A stretch of 58,999 nucleotides of DNA from a virus. The position numbers were made by a program, and so were the translations under genes. Under the pieces are notes generated by a model, which saw only the letters and a list, made by a program, of their open reading frames with translations, had not been told where the DNA came from and searched no databases. Location of the stretch: the IMG/VR virus record IMGVR_UViG_3300010966_000080, positions 1 through 58,999 of that record; one strand, 5' to 3'. Positions 30,271 to 39,879 of this stretch are shown here, one piece after another (the first letter of the stretch is position 1; each line of letters begins with the position of its first letter).

Positions 30271-32795
30271 TGCCCGACGAATACGGCTACGATCCTGCCA
30301 TGGACTACGGCGCGCTGCAGGCGGCCGCACAGCCGACGCCCCAGACCATCCCCACTGTCACGACTGCGCAGCCGACGCCCCAGACCATCCCCACTGTCAC
30401 GACTGCGCAGGTTCCAGTCGGGGGCTTGTCGTACACGGCATCCGGCATGCCTTACGCCAGCGACCCCAACATGACGGAAGCAGATTTCCTCGCCGGATTG
30501 GCCTCCGCGCCCCCTGTGGTCATGCCGTCGACGACCGCCACCCAGAACTACATGGCTGCGGCGCGCAATCCCGGCCTACCCGCGCACTTGCAGTACACCC
30601 CGATCACACAGACGCTGAACGCGGGGTACGACCCAAAGGCAACCTTCTCGCTCCCGGCGGGGTCCGAGTTCACCATGACGGATCAGGAGCGTAACGACGC
30701 CTACGTAAACTGGCTGCGGGAAGTTCAGCAGTACCAGAACAAAAACTGGGTGGTACAGACGGCTCCGACCGGTTACGGCGGCGTCAACATGGCGCTGCAG
30801 TCGGGCACGCCTTACGTCCTCCGCAACAACGAGACTGGCGAAACCGTCGCGCAAGGCAGCGACGACGCCACCCTAGAGCGGATCGCGGGCCTTATTTTGG
30901 GCGGCTCGCTCGGCGACAATTGGCAGCTCTTCGAGCCGGGCCAGAGTGCGTACGGCAACCTGACTGCGGGCGTGGATGGCGCTGCGTCAGCGGTTGGGGG
31001 GAACACCGGCTACGGCAACTCGGAATATGTTGAGGGCACGAATGGGCAGCCGGGGTACTGGCTGAACCCGGTAGCCGGGGCTCTGCCAACGCCGGGGTGG
31101 CTCGGAGAATTTTTAAAAACGGCCCTTACTGTGTGGGGTGCGCCGATAGGCGCAATGCACCTCGCCCCCTTGCTCGGTGGCGGCCTTCTGGGGGCTGCTG
31201 GCGCGGGCGCAGTGACCGGAGGCGCAACTAGCGCTATCAACGGCGGTGACATCCTCAAGGGCGCGCTGTTGGGTGGTGCTGGTGGGGCCGCGATGTACGG
31301 TCTGGGGTCGGCCGTCGGCCCGGCAACAAGTGGCCCGAGCGGCGGCTCGGGCAGCGGCTCGGGCAGCGGCTCGGGCAGCGCTCCAACCGGAGGCGACCCT
31401 GCGATTGTCGTCACTGGCGGTGGTGGGTCGCCTGTGTTCACCCCACCCACCCCTGTGCTGGCGTCGAACACCGCGCAACAACAGCAGCAGCAGCAAGGCC
31501 CACTGTCCGACCCCAATCTGGTGCCGGGCGAGACACCTATCACGGTGGTAGGTGGTGGATCGCCTGTGTTCACCGCGCCTCCGGGGGTTCTCGGGATGGG
31601 CGCGTCCGCTCTGGCGGGGCTGAACACGCAGATGGCCCTTGATATAGCAGCGCAGCAGCAGGCTGAGCAGCAGGCGGAGGAGCAGGCCGCCCTCAACGAG
31701 ATCGTCGTCACTGGCGCGCGGCCGAGCCCCAGCCCAATTCTAGCTCCCAGCGCGCCCGACGTGTATCGACCGATTACGGACGCGAACCCGGCGGTCACCG
31801 CGCTGCAGAACCAGTACGCAAACGACTTCCCCGACCCCAACGAGATCGTCGTGGCCGGGAAGCCCGGCGGTGACTTGGGTGCCCTGAGCTCGCTGGTCGC
31901 GCCGACGCTGATCAGCAGCCCCAGCCAACTGGCCAATTTGCAACAGCAGACGGTGGATCCGACCAACCCCGACGAGATCGTCGTGACGGCGAAACCCAAC
32001 CCGGTCGTAACGCCCACGATACCCGACCTGACGACCCCGATCACAAACGCAACGACCGAGACACCCGCGCCTGAGAAGTCGACACTCGACAAGATCGCCG
32101 ACTACCTGCAGCTCGGCAGTCTGGGCATCGGTCTCGGCAGCACCCTCCTCGGCGGGGGCGGCGGAGGCGGCGCGCTGGCCAAGATCCCCGGCGGCCTCGG
32201 CTCCGGCTCTGGTAGCGGTATCTACTCGGCCAAGCTCCCGACCCCCGGACAGGGCGGCGCGTTCACCGTCGGCGGCCTCGGCGGAGGCACAGGGGCTGGC
32301 GGAGCCACAGGCTCGGGCCGCGTTGGTGGCACCGCTCCGGCTGGCGGCTGGTCGCAGTACGGCGCAGGCTCCGGCGGTGCAGGCTCCGGCGGCGCCGGTG
32401 GTTCCTCTTTCGCCAGCCTCATACCGCAATACGGCGGCGTAAACCCGCCCGGCTTCGACACGGACACGTGGCGCTGGCTCGGGCCGCAATTGGCCAACGC
32501 GCCGATGCTCGACACCTCGCGGCTTCCCGTGCGGATGGCGCACGGCGGCTACGCCGTCGGCGGCCCCGGTGACGGGCGCAGTGACGAGATCCCGGCGATG
32601 TTGTCCGACGGCGAGTACGTCATCGACGCCGAGACTGTCGCCCTGCTCGGCAACGGCTCGAACAAGGCCGGAGCGCAGCAACTCGACCGCTTCCGCGCCA
32701 ATATCCGCAAACACAAGGGCCGTGAGTTGGCTCGAGGCGACTTTAGTGTTAACGCTAAGCGGCCTGAAACATACCTGTCAGGAGGACGTTCGTAA
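30270..32795 (+). CDS. Large Gly/Ala-rich internal virion-like protein
   Basis: 841 aa. The N-terminus bears a perfect tandem repeat (QPTPQTIPTVTTA twice). Middle regions contain hydrophobic Gly/Ala segments (LLGGGLLGAAGAGAVTGGAT) and several EIVV(T/A)G or EIVVTAKP motifs. The C-terminal 90 residues (HGGYAVGGPGDGRSDEIPAM followed by LSDGEYVIDAETVALLGNGS) form a module widely seen at the ends of virion proteins of aquatic podoviruses. Probably an internal or ejected virion protein; no enzymatic domain is seen. Confidence 0.65.
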   Translation: MPDEYGYDPAMDYGALQAAAQPTPQTIPTVTTAQPTPQTIPTVTTAQVPVGGLSYTASGMPYASDPNMTEADFLAGLASAPPVVMPSTTATQNYMAAARNPGLPAHLQYTPITQTLNAGYDPKATFSLPAGSEFTMTDQERNDAYVNWLREVQQYQNKNWVVQTAPTGYGGVNMALQSGTPYVLRNNETGETVAQGSDDATLERIAGLILGGSLGDNWQLFEPGQSAYGNLTAGVDGAASAVGGNTGYGNSEYVEGTNGQPGYWLNPVAGALPTPGWLGEFLKTALTVWGAPIGAMHLAPLLGGGLLGAAGAGAVTGGATSAINGGDILKGALLGGAGGAAMYGLGSAVGPATSGPSGGSGSGSGSGSGSAPTGGDPAIVVTGGGGSPVFTPPTPVLASNTAQQQQQQQGPLSDPNLVPGETPITVVGGGSPVFTAPPGVLGMGASALAGLNTQMALDIAAQQQAEQQAEEQAALNEIVVTGARPSPSPILAPSAPDVYRPITDANPAVTALQNQYANDFPDPNEIVVAGKPGGDLGALSSLVAPTLISSPSQLANLQQQTVDPTNPDEIVVTAKPNPVVTPTIPDLTTPITNATTETPAPEKSTLDKIADYLQLGSLGIGLGSTLLGGGGGGGALAKIPGGLGSGSGSGIYSAKLPTPGQGGAFTVGGLGGGTGAGGATGSGRVGGTAPAGGWSQYGAGSGGAGSGGAGGSSFASLIPQYGGVNPPGFDTDTWRWLGPQLANAPMLDTSRLPVRMAHGGYAVGGPGDGRSDEIPAMLSDGEYVIDAETVALLGNGSNKAGAQQLDRFRANIRKHKGRELARGDFSVNAKRPETYLSGGRS
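30330..30407 (+). repeat. Perfect 39-bp tandem duplication
   Basis: Two identical, adjacent 39-bp units (30330-30368 and 30369-30407) encode the 13-residue unit QPTPQTIPTVTTA. Zero differences, even at synonymous sites, imply a very recent duplication. Confidence 0.95.
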
Positions 32796-33826
32796 TGGCT
32801 CTCAGTGATTTCCTGACGGAGGGGGCGACCGTACCCGCTGGCTCCGCCGTCAAGGCGCTCAGCACGTCCACCGTCCTGCCCGACTGGTACACCAACTACG
32901 GCATGGACATCCTTGCCAACCAGAAGGCAGTGGCGGCGCAGCCGTTCCAGACGTACACCGACGCCAGCGGCCAGCCGATCCAGCGCTTCGCCGGGTTCTC
33001 GCCGGTGCAGCAGGCTGGCTTCAACCAGACGCAGCAGGGCGTGAACGTCTTCCGGCCCGAGCTGAACGTCGCCTCGCAGCAGACGCAGAACACCTTCGGG
33101 CGCTCTGGCGTGACCGCCGCGCAGCCGTACTTCAGCAACGCGGCGCAGACGGCGACGGCCAACATCGGCCAGTACACGAACCCGTACACCGAGCAGGTCG
33201 TCGACCGCATCGGAAAGATGGGCCTCCGCACGCTGAACGAGCAGCTCCTGCCCGGCATCAGCGACCGCATGATCGCCGCAGGCCAGTTCGGCGGCACGCG
33301 GCAGGCGGAGCTCATGGGCCGCGCCCTGCGCGACACCATGGAGGGCGTCTCGGCCCAGCAGGCGCAGGCGCTGCAGCAGGGCTACGGTCAGGCCCTCGGG
33401 GCCTCCCAGACCGACCTGTCGCGGCAGGCGCAGCTCGGCCAGCAGATGGGCGCACTGTACGGCGCAGACACGTCCGCGCAAGTGGGCGCCGCGCAGCAGA
33501 TGGGCGCACTGGCGCAGCAGCGCCAGCAGCAGGAGCTCGCCGGTGCGGGCGCCCTGCAGCAGGTCGGCGCGCAGCAGCAGGGCCTCGATCAGCAGAACCT
33601 CGACTTCCTGCGGGCCGAGTGGGAGCGCCAGCAGGCCTACCCGCAGCAGCAGATCACCGCCATGGGCGGTGCGCTGGGCACCGTGGCGAATGCCGTGCCG
33701 AAGACCGTCGAGGAGTTCGGCATCACGCCGAACGCCAACCCGACGACGTCCACCGGGCAGACCATCGCCGCAGGCCTCGCGGGCCTCGGCGGCGTCCTGT
33801 CCGCTATCGGAACGCTGGGAGGCTGA
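32795..33826 (+). CDS. Gln-rich internal virion/DNA-transfer-like protein
   Basis: 343 aa. LPDWYTNYGMDILANQKAVA, QRFAGFSPVQQAGFNQTQQG and ISDRMIAAGQFGGTRQAELM are followed by a long Gln/Ala-rich helical region and a hydrophobic Gly/Ala tail (AGLAGLGGVLSAIGTLGG). Proteins of this type occur in podovirus ejection gene clusters. Probably packaged in the head and delivered with DNA. The ATG overlaps the preceding TAA. Confidence 0.65.
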   Translation: MALSDFLTEGATVPAGSAVKALSTSTVLPDWYTNYGMDILANQKAVAAQPFQTYTDASGQPIQRFAGFSPVQQAGFNQTQQGVNVFRPELNVASQQTQNTFGRSGVTAAQPYFSNAAQTATANIGQYTNPYTEQVVDRIGKMGLRTLNEQLLPGISDRMIAAGQFGGTRQAELMGRALRDTMEGVSAQQAQALQQGYGQALGASQTDLSRQAQLGQQMGALYGADTSAQVGAAQQMGALAQQRQQQELAGAGALQQVGAQQQGLDQQNLDFLRAEWERQQAYPQQQITAMGGALGTVANAVPKTVEEFGITPNANPTTSTGQTIAAGLAGLGGVLSAIGTLGG

Positions 33827-33827
33827 G

Positions 33828-34730
33828 ATGGGCTCATCACCGGATAACGTACTGAACAGGGATGTGTGGGACGGCATCGTTCGGCTCAAGGGGCGCCCTT
33901 GGGCTGAGCAGTGGCGCGCGCAGAACAACCTCCAAGTCGAGGGGACACCCCAGTACCCGATACAGCCACTCGGCGGGGAATTGCCGCCTACCAATCCAGA
34001 CCAACCTCCGGTATATCCGAGCCAGCCACTCGATGCCGCCCAGCCGCAAGGAGTTCCGACCATGGACGAGACCGAAGACAGCGCAGACTTCGGCGGTCCT
34101 GACGGGGGTGCGCTGGACTACGCCAGCATGACGCCGCAGACGATCTTCCGGTCGATGGGCGACCTGCAGGGCAAAATCGCGAAGCTCTCCCCGGCCATGG
34201 GCCAGACGGATTACGAGGCCGCGCGCCAGAAGATCGCAGAGCGCCGGTACGGCCCGTCGCGCGCCGAGCAGCTCTTCGCGCTGTCCGCCGCCCTCGCCAA
34301 GCCGACGTACGCCGGTAACCGGTTCGGTCAGATCATAGGCAACGTGGCTCCCGCGCTGGCCGACACCGAGCGCGCCCGCCGCGAGGCTACGGAGGCGCGT
34401 GAGACCGCGCTGGAGCAGTTGAAGCAGCAGTACCTGACCGGGCAGAACGCCACCGAGCGGCAGAAGCTCGAGGCGCAGCTCGGTCTGGTCAAGACTGCCG
34501 CCCAGATGGTGAAGCCTGCCGCTGGGCTGAGCTACGACGCGCAGCGCGGTGTCTTCGTGGACAAGAACAACCCACGCCCCACCTCGAACGTATACTATGA
34601 CCCGAAGGCGGGGGTCCGCCTCGTGCAGTGGCAGGACGGCTACTGGCGCAAGGACAACCCGGACGGCACCGTGAGCGTGTTCGAAAGGTACGGCGACGAG
34701 TTCAGGCCTTTGACTGGGGGTGCGCGATGA
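33828..34730 (+). CDS. Internal virion-associated hypothetical protein
   Basis: 300 aa. The start MGSSPDNVLNRDVWDGIVRL was chosen 1 base after the upstream stop. The Pro/Gln-rich region (residues 40-80) is followed by a helical region (AEQLFALSAALAKPTYAGNR, then ARREATEARETALEQLKQQY) and a C-terminal WQDGYWRKDNPDGTVSVFER. No known domain. It lies between ejection proteins and is coupled to the next gene (ATGA). Confidence 0.6.
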   Translation: MGSSPDNVLNRDVWDGIVRLKGRPWAEQWRAQNNLQVEGTPQYPIQPLGGELPPTNPDQPPVYPSQPLDAAQPQGVPTMDETEDSADFGGPDGGALDYASMTPQTIFRSMGDLQGKIAKLSPAMGQTDYEAARQKIAERRYGPSRAEQLFALSAALAKPTYAGNRFGQIIGNVAPALADTERARREATEARETALEQLKQQYLTGQNATERQKLEAQLGLVKTAAQMVKPAAGLSYDAQRGVFVDKNNPRPTSNVYYDPKAGVRLVQWQDGYWRKDNPDGTVSVFERYGDEFRPLTGGAR

Positions 34731-37501
34731 CGCAGGCTATCAAGATCGACCCGAGCAACTTCAGGGGGCCGGACGCGGAAGAGCAGCGCAAGCAGGCGGG
34801 CCAGCAGGCCTCGACTGCCGCCAGCACAACGTCCTCCCAGACCAGCGCCGCGCGCGGACAGGCAGACCTGCCGTTCATCGCGCCCAAGGCCAAGACCGAC
34901 CTGACCGACGCGCAGCTCAAGGTGCTGCGCGACGTGCAGTCGAACGCCCGCGACGAGTTGAAGACCTTCGAGGCCTTGGAGCCTGTCAAGATTTACAACC
35001 AAGGCATGCGGTACTTCGCGTCGGCGTTGACGGTCCCGACGGGCAGCGCGGGCGACCAAGACCTCGTGACGATTGCGGCCAAGGTGCAAGACCCGATTGG
35101 CGCGGTCATGCCGGGCGACATCGAGCGGTACAACAACATTCAGGTGGCGCTCGAGCGGCTGCCGCAGGCGTTCCGCAACGAGTTCACCCAGAGCGGCAAG
35201 TTCACGCCCGAGACGCGCGCCAAGATCATCGCCATGCTGCGCAATCGCGTCGACACGTACCGCGTGCCTTACGAAGACATCCGCCAGTCCTTCGAGGCGC
35301 GGATCGGTGACTTCAACAAGCAACTGGCCCCGCTCGGCGTCAAGCCTATCGAGGCTGGCAGCATCATCGGCGCCGACCCGCTGCAGCTCTACTCGCCGAA
35401 GATCGAGGCCTACGACAAGAAGCTCGAGGCGGACGCCATCCGCGCCGAGCGCGAGGCTGCTGGGCCGAAGCGCGCGGACGTGTTTCAGGGTCTCCCCGAG
35501 GGCACACAGGTCACCGGGCGCGACGTGACGGGCTGGCGCTTTACGCCGGAGAGCGAAGCTGCGATCCGCTCGTACGCCAGAAGCAAAGAAGGCACCGCAG
35601 AGGGCTACGCGAAACTCATCGCGCAGAAGGCCGTCGAGGAGGGTCACGTGCCCCCCTCGCAGCAGGCCGACTACGAGCAGCGGACGCTGAACGACTCGCG
35701 GGCGTTCTTCGACGTCCCGGCGTCGACGCGCGCGGGCGCGACCGGTGTCGACTACAGCCAGATCGACAAGGCCGCGTCAGAGAATGCGGGCCTCTTCGAA
35801 GGTATCGCGCAGACCGTCGCCAACGTCCCAGAAAGCGCCGCGCAGCTCGCCGAGGGCGTCGTGGCCATCCCGAGGGACGTCCTCGGCAGCGCCCTGACAG
35901 GCGAGCGCCGGGGCGTCGTCAAGACGTTTACGGATCTGGCCATGGAGCTCGGCCAAGGCCAGCTCGAGGGTCCGACTGTGCAGGCGTTCGCCAACGCCAT
36001 GGCCGACCGCTACGGCAGCGTCGACGCCATGCAGCGCACCTTCATCAAAGACCCCTTGGGCGTGGCAGGCGACGTCTCAATGTTGGCCACGGCTGGCGGC
36101 TCGGCCGCCGCGCGTCTCCCCGGCAAGCTGGGCGCGGCGGGCGAGAGCGTCGCCAAGCTCGGCAGGGCGGTGGACCCGCTGTCTGGTGCAGTCGCCCTCA
36201 CCACCGAGGTGCCCGGCATCCTCTACGGTAAGGCCAAGGCGGCTAAGCCGGGCGCGGTCGAGGGCATCGAGAACATCCCCAGCGAGCTCGTCGGCCTCCC
36301 GTCGGGTATCGGCGGGCAGGCAGTGCGCGAGGCGACTGGCGCTGGCTTTGAGCGCGGCGCGACTGGCGCCCCCACCCCGCGCAGCGAGGCCTTCACTGAA
36401 GGTATGCGCCGCCCGGGTGAGAGCGCGGAGAGCATCGTCGACACCGCCCGCGCGGCGATTGCCAACCTGCGCGATCAGGCGGGCGCGCAGTACCGGCAGG
36501 CCATGCAGCAGTTCGGCCAGCAGCCGGTGCCGCTCGACATCAGCAACGTCCAGAAGCGCATCGCCGGTATCAAGCCGCGCAACTACGACGCCATGGTCGG
36601 CGCGTCTCGCCGCCCCAGCGACCACGTCGCGTGGGAGCAGATGAACGAGACCGTCCGGCACTACGCCGACCAAGCGGTCAAAGACCCGTCGCTGCTCGAG
36701 CCCATGGCCATGGACGCCTTCAAGCAGGACTTGTACGACATCGGTTCGAAGATCGGCGGCGCGTACGACCGCGACGCGGCACGCATCGCCAAGACGGCCT
36801 ACACCGCCGTCCGGCAGGAGTTGGTCAAGCACGACCCGGTCTACGCCGACATCATGAAGAACTACGAGAAGGCCGCCGTCGAGGCGCGCGAGCTCGAAGA
36901 CATGTTCAGCCTCGGGCAGGCGCGCGGCAAGCCGGTGAAGGTCGACACCGCCGCCCGCAAGCTGCAGTCGATCATGCGCAACAACGCCAACACCAACTAC
37001 GGCATGCGCGCCGAGCGGGGCGAGCGGCTGGCTGAGCTGGATCCGACTGGCACGCTGATGGCCGCGAATGCGGGCCAGATGGCGTCGGCGCCGACGGCGC
37101 GCGGCATCACGCGCGGCGTCGTGGCGGGCGGTGGCATCCCCGCAGCGGGCGCGGCTGCTCTCCTCAGCCCGGCGTCGTTGGTGGCCACGGCTCCCCTGCT
37201 CGCGGCCACGTCGCCGCGCCTCACCGGCGAGCTGGCGTATGGCGCTGGCCGACTTGCCGGGACCGGCAAGCGCGCCCTTGACGCCGCCACAGGGTCAGCC
37301 TTTGGCCAAGGGGTGTCGGGCACTGCGGCGGCCATGCGCGACCTGTACCAGAAATATCCGGGGGCCTTCCTCGCGGCGGAGCAGGCCTCCACCCGGCTCG
37401 AAGAGACCGAGGCAGAGAAGCGGCGCAAGCTGCTGGAGAAGTACCGCATGCCCCTGCCTGAGCTGCCGCCGGAGCTCTCGTCGTATCTCACTGGGGAGTG
37501 A
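34727..37501 (+). CDS. Large internal virion (ejection) protein
   Basis: 924 aa, ATG at 34727 overlapping the upstream TGA. Long helical regions alternate with hydrophobic segments near residues 385-420 (FEGIAQTVANVPESAAQLAE), 475-495 and 790-825 (GGIPAAGAAALLSPASLVA then TAPLLAAT), which could insert into the host envelope during DNA delivery. The 600-750 region (FKQDLYDIGSKIGGAYDRDA and so on) is a helical module common in such proteins. No catalytic motif is evident. The size and place in the cluster fit an ejection-tunnel protein. Confidence 0.65.
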   Translation: MTQAIKIDPSNFRGPDAEEQRKQAGQQASTAASTTSSQTSAARGQADLPFIAPKAKTDLTDAQLKVLRDVQSNARDELKTFEALEPVKIYNQGMRYFASALTVPTGSAGDQDLVTIAAKVQDPIGAVMPGDIERYNNIQVALERLPQAFRNEFTQSGKFTPETRAKIIAMLRNRVDTYRVPYEDIRQSFEARIGDFNKQLAPLGVKPIEAGSIIGADPLQLYSPKIEAYDKKLEADAIRAEREAAGPKRADVFQGLPEGTQVTGRDVTGWRFTPESEAAIRSYARSKEGTAEGYAKLIAQKAVEEGHVPPSQQADYEQRTLNDSRAFFDVPASTRAGATGVDYSQIDKAASENAGLFEGIAQTVANVPESAAQLAEGVVAIPRDVLGSALTGERRGVVKTFTDLAMELGQGQLEGPTVQAFANAMADRYGSVDAMQRTFIKDPLGVAGDVSMLATAGGSAAARLPGKLGAAGESVAKLGRAVDPLSGAVALTTEVPGILYGKAKAAKPGAVEGIENIPSELVGLPSGIGGQAVREATGAGFERGATGAPTPRSEAFTEGMRRPGESAESIVDTARAAIANLRDQAGAQYRQAMQQFGQQPVPLDISNVQKRIAGIKPRNYDAMVGASRRPSDHVAWEQMNETVRHYADQAVKDPSLLEPMAMDAFKQDLYDIGSKIGGAYDRDAARIAKTAYTAVRQELVKHDPVYADIMKNYEKAAVEARELEDMFSLGQARGKPVKVDTAARKLQSIMRNNANTNYGMRAERGERLAELDPTGTLMAANAGQMASAPTARGITRGVVAGGGIPAAGAAALLSPASLVATAPLLAATSPRLTGELAYGAGRLAGTGKRALDAATGSAFGQGVSGTAAAMRDLYQKYPGAFLAAEQASTRLEETEAEKRRKLLEKYRMPLPELPPELSSYLTGE

Positions 37502-37504
37502 CCC

Positions 37505-39634
37505 GTGGCCAAGAAGCGTAAGACAATTGCAGACTACGAGCGGGAGGCTGCGGCGGAGGACAAGCGCCGCGCCGCCCAGTTCGTGGTGCCGCGCCCTGCG
37601 CCGCGCTTCGACGCCAAACTGCCCAAGCCGCAGCAACAGATCGCTGATGCTGCGCGTCGGAGCCCGACCGGGCAGGTGGCGACGGCAAGCCGGGGGCCGG
37701 ACACGGCCGCCGGTGTCGTGTACGACAAATTCGGTCGCGGCATGGGCGGGCTGCGCCGCCTAGTGGGCGGCGACGAACGCGCTTCGACCGCCGCGCGCTT
37801 CGACGCGGAAGAGAAACTGCGCGGCATCGGCGAGTTTTTGCTCGGACCGGAAGAGATACAGCGCTCGGCGCGCGGCGTCAGCCTCGGAGAGGGGACCGGC
37901 GGAGACTACGCCACGCTCGGCCTCGCCGCCGTACCCTTCGCGCCTAAGCCACTGAAGAGCGCCGCGCGGTTGGCGGTGTCAAAAGCCGGGTCCACCCTCG
38001 CCAAGGCCGCCCCCGGAAAGTTCCGCGCGTTCATGCGCGACACGCGCCCGATTGTGGACGAGCTCGCGGCCCGCCCCGAGTACACCCGAGAGGCCGAGGG
38101 GCCTTTCACTACCGTCGCGCGTCGCGGTGTCGAGCGCGACATCCGCCTCGCCCCCGAGGCTGAACAGGCCCGCTCCATGACGGCGCTCCGCCGCATCGCG
38201 CAAGATCCTGAGCGCTCGAGCGCGGTGCCGTTGGCCGACGAGGCCTCGCGGCGTGCGCGCGGCGTCCCGTACGACACCTCGGCCGAGATGCCGGTGTCTT
38301 CGCTCGCCCGGCAGGGTGCTATAGGCCGCGCGTACGACGAGGCGGTGGCTGGCAGCCCCGCATACAAGCAGGCCGCCTTCGAGCGCTGGGGCGAGATGTA
38401 CCCAGAGATCGTCGAGAGGGCCAAAGCCCAGAACCTAGACCAGCTCACTGAGGCCTCGTACAACGCCCTCGGCCAAGACGTGGCCCGCCAGTTCGACACC
38501 CTGCCGCTGCGCCTCCGCTACCACGAGGGCGCCGGAGAGTACGGCTCGCCGAACGAGATGGTCCGCGACGTGCTCGCCAGAGGCAACCTAAACGTGTTCA
38601 GCGGCGGCGAGCCGCACGAATTTCTCAGCAAGATAGACCCGGCCACCGGCCTCTCGCAGAACGAGATGTTCCGCGCGGTGCATGACTACTACGGGCATGT
38701 CACGCCGGGCAGCATGTTCGGCGCGCCCGGCGAGGAGATCGCCTACGCGGCACACGCGCAGACGCTCGACCCCCTCGCACTGCCCGCGTTGCTGTCTGAG
38801 ACGCGCGGCCAGAACAGTTGGGTGAACTACTCGCCCGCGAATGCTGATGTCATAGACCAGATGAACCGCCTGAAAATGCAGGCGAGGGAGCGGAAGGTGG
38901 CCGAGGACTGGCTGGCCAAGTACCCTTCCGATACCGACCCCCGCTACGGCGGAGACGCCCGGCGGGCTCTCAGCGAGTTGCCTTCCGCTGGGGACATCCG
39001 CAGTCAGCTCCACGACCTCGGGCAGCAGTTCCAGTACGCGCCGCAGCGCGCCGTGACGCTACCCCCGGAGTTCCTCTCGGCGCTCACGCCCGGCGGCCAG
39101 CCGGATTGGATGCGGGCTATCATGCAGCCACGCGCCGCCAGCGACGACGTGCGCGGCGTACACTTCAGCCGCGAGGGCGACCTGCTCGCGACAGACCCGA
39201 GCTTCTACGGCACCGGCGCGTTCAGCGGCGAGCGCCAGATGGTCAAGCAGGCCGGTCTACCAGATCGCACGTATTTCTACACCGGGCCGGAGGGTACTGT
39301 GGTGCCCGAGGAGAGCGTCGGCAAGGTCGGCCAGAACGTCTACGAGGCGCGTCTCAGGGGCCTGTACGACATCGAGGCGGATCCCGAGGGCTTGCGGAAA
39401 CTGGCGCGCGCCTACAACCTGCCGGACTACGTGCCGACCCTCGGCGAGCCCCTCGCGTATCGCGGCGGTGTCGAGGGTAAGGGCGCCGTCACCGACATGG
39501 AGCGGCTGATCCGAGACTACGGCTACGAGGGCTTCCTGACGCCCAACGCGGCCGCCGTCTACTCCCCGGTGACCGGCTTGCGTAAGATCCAACGTAAAGC
39601 TGGCGGCTACAGCGAAGGCGGTCCGGTGGGATGA
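37505..39634 (+). CDS. Internal virion protein with enzyme-like domains
   Basis: 709 aa, GTG start (GGGGAGTGACCC). The middle domain (residues about 360-440) contains SGGEPHEFLSKIDP, EMFRAVHDYYGHVTPGSMFG and LLSETRGQNSWVNYSP, with conserved His, Tyr and Glu suggesting an active site. The last 170 residues (RGVHFSREGDLLATDPSFYG, then RTYFYTGPEGTVVPEESVGK and LIRDYGYEGFLTPNAAAVYS) resemble toxin or ADP-ribosyltransferase-like domains attached to phage polyvalent proteins. Both assignments are inferred from pattern only. A domain delivered with DNA could disarm host defence. Confidence 0.6.
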   Translation: MAKKRKTIADYEREAAAEDKRRAAQFVVPRPAPRFDAKLPKPQQQIADAARRSPTGQVATASRGPDTAAGVVYDKFGRGMGGLRRLVGGDERASTAARFDAEEKLRGIGEFLLGPEEIQRSARGVSLGEGTGGDYATLGLAAVPFAPKPLKSAARLAVSKAGSTLAKAAPGKFRAFMRDTRPIVDELAARPEYTREAEGPFTTVARRGVERDIRLAPEAEQARSMTALRRIAQDPERSSAVPLADEASRRARGVPYDTSAEMPVSSLARQGAIGRAYDEAVAGSPAYKQAAFERWGEMYPEIVERAKAQNLDQLTEASYNALGQDVARQFDTLPLRLRYHEGAGEYGSPNEMVRDVLARGNLNVFSGGEPHEFLSKIDPATGLSQNEMFRAVHDYYGHVTPGSMFGAPGEEIAYAAHAQTLDPLALPALLSETRGQNSWVNYSPANADVIDQMNRLKMQARERKVAEDWLAKYPSDTDPRYGGDARRALSELPSAGDIRSQLHDLGQQFQYAPQRAVTLPPEFLSALTPGGQPDWMRAIMQPRAASDDVRGVHFSREGDLLATDPSFYGTGAFSGERQMVKQAGLPDRTYFYTGPEGTVVPEESVGKVGQNVYEARLRGLYDIEADPEGLRKLARAYNLPDYVPTLGEPLAYRGGVEGKGAVTDMERLIRDYGYEGFLTPNAAAVYSPVTGLRKIQRKAGGYSEGGPVG

Positions 39635-39807
39635 ACGGGGTTAAGCGGGAAGCCGTTCTCCGCCGCATTGTACCCGGCCTCTATGGCGCCGTCGAACCAA
39701 AGGCTCACGGCCATCACGCGGTCGGCGACATCGGGAAACGCTTCGGCGAAAGCAAGCGCCCACTCCACAGGGGACGTGCTATTCGGGTTCGATGGTGTTA
39801 TGGACAT
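39607..39807 (-). CDS. Possible antisense small gene in late operon
   Basis: 66 aa on the minus strand: MSITPSNPNSTSPVEWALAF, then AEAFPDVADRVMAVSLWFDG and AIEAGYNAAENGFPLNP. It looks like a normal protein, has mostly G/C third positions, and CTAGGAACCCCGT lies before its ATG. It overlaps the end of the upstream plus-strand gene by 28 bases. An alternative plus-strand frame covers the same DNA (39631-39879). Without comparison I cannot decide; the minus frame looks more protein-like. Confidence 0.4.
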   Translation of the reverse strand: MSITPSNPNSTSPVEWALAFAEAFPDVADRVMAVSLWFDGAIEAGYNAAENGFPLNPVHPTGPPSL

Positions 39808-39879
39808 ACGGGGTTCCTAGTTGCTGAAGCGGCTCCAGTAGCCCCTGCAACCTTAGATAGCAATAGGTCTGGGCGATGA
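39631..39879 (+). CDS. Alternative plus-strand ORF between ejection genes
   Basis: 82 aa; its ATG overlaps the upstream TGA and its TGA overlaps the next ATG, as in coupled operons. The sequence (AHGHHAVGDIGKRFGESKRP and so on) is unlike a typical folded protein, and codon use in the second half is poor. It competes with the minus-strand frame at 39607-39807. Confidence 0.25.
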   Translation: MNGVKREAVLRRIVPGLYGAVEPKAHGHHAVGDIGKRFGESKRPLHRGRAIRVRWCYGHTGFLVAEAAPVAPATLDSNRSGR

